This document shows, one piece after another, positions 55,693-63,631 of a DNA stretch of 64,000 bases. The translations under genes were made by a program, and so were the position numbers. The number at the start of each line of letters is the position of its first letter. The stretch's first letter is position 1. The DNA lies in NCBI GenBank assembly GCA_945890645.1, contig CAMDCV010000003.1:62001-126000 (forward strand). Direction: 5' to 3'. Under the pieces are notes generated by a model that saw only the letters and a program-made list of their open reading frames with translations, searched no databases and was not told the origin of the DNA. The stretch is from Akkermansia muciniphila. Lineage in GTDB: Bacteria; Verrucomicrobiota; Verrucomicrobiia; Verrucomicrobiales; Akkermansiaceae.

Positions 55693-57141
55693 TTACAAAC
55701 CAAAGTCCGCGTAGTTGAGGAAAAAGCCTTCGTTTTCTAGGGCATCGATGGGGGCTTCTTGGGGTTGGTAGGTAACGCTGAAAAAGGCTCGGCTTTCGTT
55801 GGGGGCTTGGTGGGAAAAGGGATCGCCGGTGCCGTTGGTCCAGCCGCCTAGGGGCATCCAGTCGTTTTGCAGGGTGAGGCTTTTCATCAAGCGATACGAC
55901 AAGCGCTGGCGCGTGCTCCATTCGATTTCGAAGGGGTTGGGGATGGCAGGGTCGTGGGTAATGGTGACGGCGGGTGGCGGGCGCAGGGAAAAGTCGAGCC
56001 AGCGCAGGACTTGTTGGCGGGCGAGTCGGCGCGCTTTTTGATCGGGGCTTTCGTCTGCCGTGTCCCAGTCGAGTGGATCGGCGAGACCAACGGAACCGAG
56101 ATCAAATGAATGCCCCACGCGCTCACCGGGGGCATGAACGGCGGTGCGATTGAAAATGTAGTGACGCAGAATGGGGTTCGGTAGGTCGAGAGTTGCGGCC
56201 TGTGCGGCAGAGGCGAGCACTTGTTTGATGGGAAAAACACTACCGGTGATGGGATCGGAGTCGTGATCGGAGATGCCCATGAGGGAGTCATCGGTGCCGT
56301 GAAAAAGAATGGCCTTTGTGCGACGGTCGAGCATGTAGCGACCGGCGACGGTGGTCGATGCTTGGCCATGATAGGCGAAGTGAGAGCCGCCGCCGTAGTA
56401 GAAGGCGCAGAATTTTGGGATGGGAAGATGATGGGGAATGCGCACTGGCGATGGCACAGCGAACTTGATCGTTTGGGCATTCGGCGCTATGTAATCGACG
56501 TCGTAATTTCCACGATCCACTGAGACATCCACGAGCGCATTCATGCCGGTCTGCGCACCGTGGGAAAACCCGATCATCGCGATGTTTTGTCGGTCGATGT
56601 CAGGTCGCGAAACTAGATAAGTGAGCGCGGCCACTACGTCCTTGGGGCGTTCGTAATTCGGCGAGCACGCGGCATCGTCAAGGGCCGGGTTGCTATGCGG
56701 ACGCTTGCCCTCAAAACTACCGGTGATACCGCGCGGATGAAAACTATCAGGGAAAAGGCATGCATATCCCTCGGTGACAAGTAGATTTCCCCAATCGCGA
56801 AACTGCGAGGCTGGGGCATTATTGACCGTGATGTTGGGCGGCAAAACGTTGTTCGGCCATAAGCCGCCAGAGCCATGTAAAAACAACACGGTTGGATACG
56901 GGCCGGGTCCATGGACGAGCGGGTCAGGCAAATAGAGGCGCGCTATGAGAGTCATACGTTCTTCGTCGTCCGGATAGCCGGGAGTCGCTATGAGTGCGGC
57001 GGTGGGCGTAGGAATTTCCTCCGGCATCAAGCTCTCCGGCATATCATAAAACACCGTCTCGATCACAGGGTCGGCATAACTCGCAGGGATGAGCAGCAAA
57101 AACCACAACACGTTGTTCCGCCAGAGGTGGAGAAATTTCAT
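55693..57141 (-). CDS. Secreted alpha/beta hydrolase with C-terminal beta-sandwich module
   Basis: A 482-aa exported protein (signal peptide about 1-23, ending PASYADP). Residues ~65-390 are an alpha/beta hydrolase resembling dienelactone-hydrolase-type esterases: the HGSGG oxyanion segment (~96-100), GFSHG nucleophile motif (Ser at ~200), a candidate acid in FHGTDDS and a candidate base in VGHSFDL. The last ~75 residues (LSYRLMKSLTLQNDWMPLGGW, ... ESRAFFSV) belong to the beta-sandwich module seen in other secreted proteins of this window. Substrate unknown; an ester of plant or algal polysaccharide is possible. Convergent with the preceding giant gene. Confidence 0.83.
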   Translation of the reverse strand: MKFLHLWRNNVLWFLLLIPASYADPVIETVFYDMPESLMPEEIPTPTAALIATPGYPDDEERMTLIARLYLPDPLVHGPGPYPTVLFLHGSGGLWPNNVLPPNITVNNAPASQFRDWGNLLVTEGYACLFPDSFHPRGITGSFEGKRPHSNPALDDAACSPNYERPKDVVAALTYLVSRPDIDRQNIAMIGFSHGAQTGMNALVDVSVDRGNYDVDYIAPNAQTIKFAVPSPVRIPHHLPIPKFCAFYYGGGSHFAYHGQASTTVAGRYMLDRRTKAILFHGTDDSLMGISDHDSDPITGSVFPIKQVLASAAQAATLDLPNPILRHYIFNRTAVHAPGERVGHSFDLGSVGLADPLDWDTADESPDQKARRLARQQVLRWLDFSLRPPPAVTITHDPAIPNPFEIEWSTRQRLSYRLMKSLTLQNDWMPLGGWTNGTGDPFSHQAPNESRAFFSVTYQPQEAPIDALENEGFFLNYADFGL

Positions 57142-57260
57142 ACCCTATTTCTTAGAAAAAATCATCCGAGATTCCAGAAAAAAGAGCCTGCCATTTCGTT
57201 TGGTGACAAAACGTTCAGTGTAACTCGATTGACAAAATTTCACATCACTACTTCACTATC

Positions 57261-57737
57261 ATGATGAATCAATCAGGAATACCCGACGGTTATCACACAC
57301 TCACTCCATCCTTGAATTTGCGTGGAGCGAACGAGGCACTTGCCTTTTACAAGAGCGCGTTCAATGCCATAGAGCGCTTTCGCATGCCGGATCCTTCAGG
57401 CGGTGTGATGCACGGAGAATTTCAGATCGGCGACTCGATTGTGATGTTCTGCGATGAAGACGCCACGTGGGGAGCATTGAGTCCACAATCGGTCGGTGGC
57501 TGCCCGCTCAGTCTTAACCTCTATGTGCCGGATTGTGATGCTCTCACCGCCCAAGCCGTGGCCGCCGGGGCGGAAATGCTGCGCCCCCCGACCACTTACC
57601 CGTGGGGCGAGCGAAGTGCCATGGTATGCGATCCTTTCGGTTACCGTTGGGCAATTTGCACGCACATTGAGGAAGTTTCACCGGAGGAAATTCAACGCCG
57701 CATGGCAACATGGAATCCTGAAACGGGAGAGTGGTAA
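57261..57737 (+). CDS. VOC family (PhnB-like / glyoxalase superfamily) protein
   Basis: A 158-aa cytoplasmic protein of the vicinal-oxygen-chelate superfamily with the PhnB/YycE-type layout: PSLNLRGANEALAFYKSAFNA near residue 14, GGVMHGEFQIGDSIVMFCDE near 47, and a C-terminal metal-ligand region (RSAMVCDPFGYRWAI). The usual 'DHFWGDR..DPFGH' motif of the PhnB group is replaced by ERSAMVCDPFGY, so the metal-ligand set is modified. Function uncertain; related proteins are annotated as bleomycin-resistance or methyltransferase-like but often have other roles. It is divergent from the hydrolase gene; gap 119 bp. Confidence 0.85.
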   Translation: MMNQSGIPDGYHTLTPSLNLRGANEALAFYKSAFNAIERFRMPDPSGGVMHGEFQIGDSIVMFCDEDATWGALSPQSVGGCPLSLNLYVPDCDALTAQAVAAGAEMLRPPTTYPWGERSAMVCDPFGYRWAICTHIEEVSPEEIQRRMATWNPETGEW

Positions 57738-57796
57738 TCACGCGAATCAGGCAACGAGGGGTTGTGAAACACCATTTCTGTTCTCAGACTGCTTCC

Positions 57797-59218
57797 TCAA
57801 ACTAGCATTCCCAGTGGGGCTTCGGTTCCGGTAATACTATGGAAGTAGTGGAAGTTAGGGAGAATCAGAGGGAGTTGATTGCGTGATACTCCAAGCCACA
57901 AAGCGAGTTCGGCGAAAAATGTGTCGCAGCTCGTAGTCGGGATGAAACGACCGCGTCCGGTATCAAGAGGGTTCACTTCGGGACCGCTTTCGGGGTTGGT
58001 GAGGAGAGAGGGGTATTGACCAAAAATTCGTCTCCCTTGTACGCCACCACCGACGACAAGTTGGTTGCCGCCCCAGGCGTGATCACTGCCACGGCCATTG
58101 CTGGTAAGCGTGCGACCAAAGTCTGACCCGGTGAAAAGACAGACTTGATCTTGTAAGCCCATGGCTACCATGGCGGCATGGAAGGCCCCAATCGCCGCGC
58201 TGACTTCGGGGAGCATCGCGCCTTGTGTAGTGAGGACTTCGTCGTGATGATCCCAGCCGCCGCGTTGGACAAAAAATGTTTGCCGCACGGCACCGAGCGC
58301 GTTGCGACCTTGGATGGTGCGCGCGATCATCGCGAGCCGATTGCCGATGTAAGTGTTAGGAAATGTGATGCCCGCAGGCAGTGCGGGTGCGCTGGCTGCT
58401 GCGAAGACTTGATAGGCATCGAGTGCTTGTTTTTTTCGTTGGTTAAACGTTTGCGAAAGAAGGTTGTTGTATTGTTGTGCGAGCTGCGAATCGACGGCAG
58501 AGGACATGGCATTTTGCAAATCCTGGTATTGTTGCCACGCGGCGTTGTAGCCGCTGAGTGCGACGGCACCTGAGGGCGTGATGCTGTATTCGGCGACGTC
58601 GTTTCCGGTTTGCCAGACATTCGAGCCATCGAGTGATATTTGCATGGGCACTACTTGGCTGCTGTTGGTATCGCGCAGGATATCGGCCATTTTGCCACCC
58701 CAGCCGATACCGCTGCGGGCGTGGGGAACACTGGTTTGCCATTGCTCGATTTGGTCGCTGTGCGAATAGAGTCCGAGCGGCAGGCGCTTGAGGTTCTGCG
58801 CGACTTGCGTGCGGTTCGCTACTGGCTCGATGAGTGTGCCGACGTTAGCCACAAAGGACGCGTGACCATTTTCAAAAAGCGACGCGACCTCTGGCATGCC
58901 GCCGTGGACGTAGTAGCCTGGCTGGCCGATGGGATTGATCGCGATCAGTTCCTCGGGAGGGAGCGCGAGGTCTGCGCGAGCCGTGGTATATTGCGCATAA
59001 GCAGAGGTTTCACGCGGGACGAGCATGTTGAAGGAATCATTGCCACCGGCGAGGAAGAGGCAAACGAGTGCGCGGTATTCTCCGGCCGCAGGGACGCTTG
59101 CATTGGCAATGCCTTGGCTGAGGCGAAGATTGAGCAGGGTGTTCAGGATCGATACCGAACTGATGGCGGCACAACTGCTCTGTTTGAGAAAGCCACGGCG
59201 TGAGATGGTTGAGTTCAT
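57797..59218 (-). CDS. DUF1501 family protein (exported)
   Basis: A 473-aa protein with a TAT-like signal (SRRGFLKQSSCAAISSV). The DUF1501 hallmarks are visible: ALVCLFLAGGNDSFNMLVP near residue 55, YSHSDQIEQWQT near 155, RGGWDHHDEV near 325 and TGSDFGRTLTSNGRGSDHAWGG near 375. DUF1501 proteins resemble the alkaline-phosphatase/sulfatase fold, have no experimentally established function that I know of, and usually occur next to a DUF1800 gene. Here the DUF1800 gene ends 1 bp before its start, an operon. The frame extends upstream to 59563 but overlaps the neighbour, and the RR signal fixes the start. Confidence 0.93.
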   Translation of the reverse strand: MNSTISRRGFLKQSSCAAISSVSILNTLLNLRLSQGIANASVPAAGEYRALVCLFLAGGNDSFNMLVPRETSAYAQYTTARADLALPPEELIAINPIGQPGYYVHGGMPEVASLFENGHASFVANVGTLIEPVANRTQVAQNLKRLPLGLYSHSDQIEQWQTSVPHARSGIGWGGKMADILRDTNSSQVVPMQISLDGSNVWQTGNDVAEYSITPSGAVALSGYNAAWQQYQDLQNAMSSAVDSQLAQQYNNLLSQTFNQRKKQALDAYQVFAAASAPALPAGITFPNTYIGNRLAMIARTIQGRNALGAVRQTFFVQRGGWDHHDEVLTTQGAMLPEVSAAIGAFHAAMVAMGLQDQVCLFTGSDFGRTLTSNGRGSDHAWGGNQLVVGGGVQGRRIFGQYPSLLTNPESGPEVNPLDTGRGRFIPTTSCDTFFAELALWLGVSRNQLPLILPNFHYFHSITGTEAPLGMLV

Positions 59219-59219
59219 G

Positions 59220-61832
59220 TTAGCGGAGCACGTTGAATTCGGGGGAGGTGGTGATGAGATAAACGGCGAGGCGGAAGCGTTGTCGATGCCACTGCCATGT
59301 CGGTGGATTGATGCGCAGCAGAGCCTCGCGGATGATCTGAAATTGTTGAGGCGATAGTGTGCCTCCGGTGAGTGCGAGGTCGAGTCGGCGCAGCAGGGGA
59401 TCAGGATCAAGCGCGGGTCCGGCAGGAACATCTTGCGCGATTTGCGCGACGGGAACGATGTAGGCGAGTTCTTCGTTAAGATTGAGCCGCACTGAATTTG
59501 CGGCAGTGCCGGAGCCTTGCACATGAAGATCGTTAAGCGTGTGTTCCCAAAAATAATTGGCACCTGTTACTGCCGTGGTGGCATTGATGATTTGAAATTC
59601 TGGTGCCACTTTTTCTGCTTCCGTGAGCGCGCCTTGCGGACTGTGGGAGGGGAGGAAATAGTTGAAAACACTCGGCGCATTCAGCGGATCTTGGGCATGG
59701 GCGAGGTTCATTTGCGTGAGCACATACCAACCACCAGTGGCGGAAGCATTGAACGCATGAGCGAAGTTGACCACTCGAAGTAATGGCTCGCGCAGTTTGC
59801 CCCATGTGGGATCATTCATCATGGCGGGATCGCGTGCTTCGGGGTCGAGCAATACGGCTTTGATGACGGCTTTCATATCGCCGCGAACATTGCTGCCATT
59901 GTCCGCAAATTTCATCGCCACGCGCTCCACGTAGGCATCACTGGGATTTGATGTGACAAAGCGTTGGATGAGTTGCTTGCCGAGAAAAGGGCCGACGTTC
60001 GGGTGATGAAATAGTTGATCAATCGCGGCATTCACATCCGCGAGTCCTGCGGTTCCGGTGTTGCCTGGGCTGGGTGTGCGGGCGGGCAAGGCGAGGCCGA
60101 GAATCGTTTTAGCATCGCAGTCGTGCTGAGCATCCCACATCTTCATCGGCTGGGTGAAATCGCGCGGCCATAGCTGGAAGTTTGTATTGTTGCCAAAAGA
60201 TACACCGGTGAAAACGCGGGCAAGTTCGGTGATGTCGTTGTTGTCGTAGGTGGGGATAGGCAGTCCTTCCGCGACCTCATTGCCAGCAGGATCAAGATCA
60301 TCACCATCTGACAAATAGAGCGTGCCGTTCTCCTTCAATCGCCATAGGCCTATGGAAAAAAGCTGCATGATTTCGCGGGCGAAATTTTCATCGGGAAAGA
60401 TATTGTTTGCCGCATCGGCCTTTACGTTGCCGAGGTGGGAAAGATAAATGCCCATCACCGGATGCATGGCGACGTCGTAGAGGAGATCGCGGAAATTTCC
60501 GAAGGAATGAGTGACAAGTCGATCATAGTAATTGGCAAGGCCGATGCGCTCGACAGCGAGTGCCTCGGGTCGATCACTGACGACGAGAATTTCGCTCAGC
60601 GCAAATGCCAAACGCTGCCGCAGTGGATCGGGTAACTGCGATGTCGTGGCATCCGGGCGCAATTTCGGCACACCCATGACGCGGTTCCACCAGGCCACTT
60701 GCGTGGAGGCGCCATAAATTCCCAGACCCTGCCCATTGGTGGCTTGCCATTCGGTCCATGGTTGGAGTAATCCGATCGGACGGGTGAACTGATCCTCGAT
60801 CCAAGCCTCATATCCCTGCGCCATCAATGCTTCCACATTTTCGGGAATTTCATCGGCATCATTCAAATCTTGATCCGGCCCAAACGAAGCCTGTACAAGA
60901 AATCGCGCAGCAGCTTTTGCCGATGGCAAGCTCGATGCCGTTTCGTTTTCTAACGTGACCGTGCCACTTGTGGTTGTGCCTAGCGAATAACCTGTTCCAG
61001 CGAGCGCGGTGACGATGATGGTTTCGGTGGTTTCCGCATCATTTGCATCGGCGATGGGTGTCAGTGCAATCGGCACTTCGCGCACACCGGCAGCGAAGAA
61101 AACAGAAGTCGAGGCACTGCTCGTGTAGTCCGTTACCAATGTGGCGGTGCCACCGAAGGAGAGCGAAACTGTTAGAGGCTTCAAACCACCACTGCGCCGC
61201 ACCACTATCGTTGCCGGATCGGGCCAGCGCTCCGACATGACAGCATCTAGGACTGCTACGTTGATCGTGCTGATCGCATTCAAGCTTGCATTGATACGAG
61301 CGAGGTCAAGCGTATCGTTTCGATCGGTGCGGTTGGTGGAGGGATTGAAACCGAGCCAGCGTTCTTCTGCATCGTTGGCTCCATCGGTATCGGAATCGAC
61401 ATCATCGATCTTCAAACGCCAGAACTTTGATGGTTCTGCTGCGGGCAGCAGCAGAGAAACAGGTCCCGCCTGTTGCGCAATTTCTGTGGAGTCGGTGAAC
61501 CAATCATTGAGCGACAAGTTTTGTGATGATTCGATACGGTAGCGTTTTCCAAGAATGCGCTTATAGCCTAATTGAAATTGTCCTGAAGTCGATGGAGCAA
61601 GAGAAAGGGCAGCGGAAGAACTCGCGCTGAAAGGATCGGTGCCTGCCGCGCTTTCTTGCGCATTGCTGGCTCCGTCACCATCGGCATCGCCCGCTGCCGT
61701 GAGCGATTGCGCGTTGTAGATGATTTCCCAAACATCATTGAGCCCATCACCATCAGCATCTATCGCGCTCACTGGTAGAGCCATGGCGAACAAAATTGCC
61801 ATGATGATTGGGCGTGTACTTATTTCCTTCAT
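59220..61832 (-). CDS. DUF1800 family protein (exported) with Calx-beta-like N-terminal region
   Basis: An 870-aa exported protein (signal peptide 1-23, ending LPVSAIDAD). It starts with two calcium-binding type-3-like repeats (DADGDGLNDVWE, DADGDGASNAQE), then a SxNLSLNDW beta-sandwich module (~90-165), a Calx-beta-like domain (~220-320, SLSFGGTATLVTDYT, ETTETIIVTAL) and the DUF1800 domain (~330-870; RFLVQASFGPDQDLND, PNVGPFLGKQLIQRFVTSNP, NEEIMQLFS-like ENFAREIMQLFSIG). DUF1800 has no known activity. The gene is followed 1 bp later by DUF1501, the standard arrangement. The ATG at 61832 was chosen because it precedes the signal peptide directly. Confidence 0.93.
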   Translation of the reverse strand: MKEISTRPIIMAILFAMALPVSAIDADGDGLNDVWEIIYNAQSLTAAGDADGDGASNAQESAAGTDPFSASSSAALSLAPSTSGQFQLGYKRILGKRYRIESSQNLSLNDWFTDSTEIAQQAGPVSLLLPAAEPSKFWRLKIDDVDSDTDGANDAEERWLGFNPSTNRTDRNDTLDLARINASLNAISTINVAVLDAVMSERWPDPATIVVRRSGGLKPLTVSLSFGGTATLVTDYTSSASTSVFFAAGVREVPIALTPIADANDAETTETIIVTALAGTGYSLGTTTSGTVTLENETASSLPSAKAAARFLVQASFGPDQDLNDADEIPENVEALMAQGYEAWIEDQFTRPIGLLQPWTEWQATNGQGLGIYGASTQVAWWNRVMGVPKLRPDATTSQLPDPLRQRLAFALSEILVVSDRPEALAVERIGLANYYDRLVTHSFGNFRDLLYDVAMHPVMGIYLSHLGNVKADAANNIFPDENFAREIMQLFSIGLWRLKENGTLYLSDGDDLDPAGNEVAEGLPIPTYDNNDITELARVFTGVSFGNNTNFQLWPRDFTQPMKMWDAQHDCDAKTILGLALPARTPSPGNTGTAGLADVNAAIDQLFHHPNVGPFLGKQLIQRFVTSNPSDAYVERVAMKFADNGSNVRGDMKAVIKAVLLDPEARDPAMMNDPTWGKLREPLLRVVNFAHAFNASATGGWYVLTQMNLAHAQDPLNAPSVFNYFLPSHSPQGALTEAEKVAPEFQIINATTAVTGANYFWEHTLNDLHVQGSGTAANSVRLNLNEELAYIVPVAQIAQDVPAGPALDPDPLLRRLDLALTGGTLSPQQFQIIREALLRINPPTWQWHRQRFRLAVYLITTSPEFNVLR

Positions 61833-61894
61833 GTTGTCGCTGGGTTTGCAATTCTCTTGTAAATGATTCAATAAAATGTTCGACGATTGTCAAG

Positions 61895-62112
61895 TCAGTT
61901 CGAGAGCGGTACGATGGCCACGACCCGGAAAAATTTCTTCGGATTTCCTGGGTAGAAAATCACGCGGGTAGTGGTGGCGCCGGAATCAGGCGTTAAGAGT
62001 CCGAGTGAGGAATCGGTCCATGGTGGGGTGAGGTCGTTTGAGTATTCGATCCGATACAAGCGCTTGGGGCTGCTGTTGAATGTGAGAGATGATTGGGGAA
62101 TGCTAATGTCAT
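61895..62112 (-). pseudogene. C-terminal fragment of a secreted protein (SNDLxxxW module)
   Basis: Reading on the minus strand, about 70 codons give SLTFNSSPKRLYRIEYSN, DLTPPWTDSS and end with PKKFFRVVAI before a TGA. This is the same C-terminal module as in the neighbouring large secreted proteins, but there is no start codon or upstream part: the frame joins directly to a broken sigma-factor gene. It is the remnant of a gene whose 5' part has been lost. Confidence 0.65.
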
Positions 62113-62116
62113 GGCT

Positions 62117-62423
62117 GTGAGAAAAGATTTCACAGCAGTCCCCAGAAAATGCCGGAAACGCCCACGCTCTCGTCGCGCCTTTTCCACGAGTCGACGTTCG
62201 ATCAGCTTGACAAAAAATCCTGCGTCAAATCCTTCGCCTGCTCTGCGTCCACGCCTCTGGCCCGCACCAGCGCATAAATCGGAAACCAATAAATGCGACA
62301 CAACTCCGTCAAAGCCAGCTGCCCCGCATCCGATTCCGCTCCAGCGCCCTGCACGATCGACCACCGCGTCGTAGAAAATATCCCGTCGCCACGACCATCG
62401 TTCTCCGAATTGTCATTCGACAT
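62117..62423 (-). pseudogene. Truncated, frameshifted ECF-like sigma factor gene
   Basis: From the ATG at 62423 the N-terminus SNDNSENDGRGDGIFSTTRWSIVQ ... CRIYWFPIYALVRARGVD ... DLTQDF matches the start of a large ECF-type sigma-factor subfamily common in PVC bacteria (RNA polymerase sigma-70 region 2). The frame stops at 62202-62204 just after DLTQDF. In the next frame the protein continues as FFVKLIERRLVEKARRERG, RFRHFLGTAVKSFLT. The break falls in a run of six T residues (about 62209-62214), consistent with loss of one T. The product is then truncated near 62117, where another coding remnant begins. So this is a pseudogene, unless the shift is a sequencing error. Confidence 0.78.
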
Positions 62424-62504
62424 GCCACACTGCATACCAAATGGAATCATAGATGACAAGAATCCAAGTGTGTTAGATAAAACGGTGCCCTGCCGACAGG
62501 GCAG

Positions 62505-63080
62505 TCAAGATCGCAGAATCCGCTCTATTTGCCTGCGGTGAATCGCCATGTGGCCTGCTGATAATGCTAGCCAGCAATGCGCGTCCATGGGCCCGAACCA
62601 GGGGTGAGTGTAGCGGGCCTTGGTCTTAAAGTCACGAATGCCCGCCGCACAAGTGAGCAGCGCGTCACAGGATTCTTCATAGGTGGCGATAGCTCCGGAG
62701 CCGACATCGACACGAGGTTTGACCGCGGCGGTGCTTGCCTCCCCTGATGGAATTTTTTCGCTGGCGAGAACCGTCAATATGCCGATAAAAGCATGGTGCA
62801 CGATCCGCAAATGCTCGAGTGTCATCGCGACCGACCAATAACGGCTACTGTCCTCTAATCCAGGCAAGCGCGCGATTAAGACACGACGTGTGAGTCGCTC
62901 ATCGCCACAATTTTCGATCAGAGCATGGATCCTTTGTCGCTCGCTTTCAAATTGCGCCATGAAGGTGGCAGGCGTTCCGAAACGGCTCTTCCAGCGTAAC
63001 AAAATTCGCGCAATGCGATTCTCCAGCCATGGCAATCCCGCGCCGGGTGCCTGTAGTGTTGGTTCTTGATCGGTAGGCAT
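62505..63080 (-). CDS. DinB-like four-helix protein
   Basis: A 191-aa soluble protein whose helical pattern resembles the DinB/YfiT metal-binding superfamily: WSVAMTLEHLRIVHHAFIGIL (first His-bearing helix, about 82-102) and WFGPMDAHCWLALSAGHMAIHRRQIERIL (C-terminal helix, about 160-188), with His pairs suitable for a metal site. Members include thiol-S-transferases and stress proteins. It begins 82 bp upstream of a divergently transcribed HxlR regulator, with palindromic motifs in between, so the two are likely a regulated pair. A TTG at 63086 is the alternative start. Confidence 0.78.
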   Translation of the reverse strand: MPTDQEPTLQAPGAGLPWLENRIARILLRWKSRFGTPATFMAQFESERQRIHALIENCGDERLTRRVLIARLPGLEDSSRYWSVAMTLEHLRIVHHAFIGILTVLASEKIPSGEASTAAVKPRVDVGSGAIATYEESCDALLTCAAGIRDFKTKARYTHPWFGPMDAHCWLALSAGHMAIHRRQIERILRS

Positions 63081-63102
63081 TTGCAACTACCGTGCAACAA
63101 TG

Positions 63103-63140
63103 CTTGCATTTTGCAAGTAAAAAACTTGTGGAATGCAAGT
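63103..63140. promoter_or_regulatory. Candidate HxlR operator (two palindromic sites)
   Basis: Two inverted repeats lie in the 81-bp divergent gap: cttgca-ttt-tgcaag (63103-63117) and acttg-tggaatg-caagt (63124-63140). Both share the half-site acttg/caagt and their centres are about two helical turns apart, as expected for a dimeric winged-helix repressor. Confidence 0.6.
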
Positions 63141-63161
63141 ATTTTTCCGTTATGATGATTC

Positions 63162-63551
63162 ATGCCGAAAAAACGTGCCGCCAAACTCAAGAACCAAGCG
63201 GGTGATCTGTTGCGCTCCCCTTGTCCGTTGGCTTGTGCGCTGGATCTGATGGGCGATCGTTGGACGCTGCTGATCATTCGAGATATGATGTTTGGACGCT
63301 CACGCTTCAAAGATTTCAGTGCCTCCCCCGAGGGCGTACCGACGAATATCTTAAGCGAGCGCTTGAGCCGCTTGCAACGTCACGGTCTCGCCGAGCAAGT
63401 GCCAGCAGCGGACGGTAGTCAGCGCATGGGCTACCGTCTCACAGAAAAAGGCTGCGCCCTTCGTCCCGTGCTAGAGGCTCTCCGCGACTGGGGCTTGCGC
63501 TGGGAACCAAGCACGGAAGCCATGCTGGAACAATCATCTGGAAAAACATAA
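63162..63551 (+). CDS. HxlR family transcriptional regulator
   Basis: A 129-aa winged-helix regulator of the HxlR (MarR-like, formaldehyde/quinone-responsive) family. The core CPLACALDLMGDRWTLLIIRD is characteristic, with Cys21 in a conserved position (often the redox-sensing Cys in this family), followed by the recognition helix TNILSERLSRLQRHGLAE and the wing segment (RMGYRLTEKG). It is divergent from the DinB-like gene and probably represses it and itself through the palindromes at 63103-63140. Confidence 0.93.
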   Translation: MPKKRAAKLKNQAGDLLRSPCPLACALDLMGDRWTLLIIRDMMFGRSRFKDFSASPEGVPTNILSERLSRLQRHGLAEQVPAADGSQRMGYRLTEKGCALRPVLEALRDWGLRWEPSTEAMLEQSSGKT

Positions 63552-63631
63552 TGCGGTCAAGCCCGTCACTTTCGTCTCGATGTTCCTCCTTGCGCGGTGG
63601 GCGATAGTGCGTATGGTGACGCCTGCATCCT

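Noticed and set aside
59219-59563. 115-residue N-terminal extension of the DUF1501 gene
   Set aside because: The extension overlaps the DUF1800 coding region and contains no signal; the twin-arginine signal starts at 59218.
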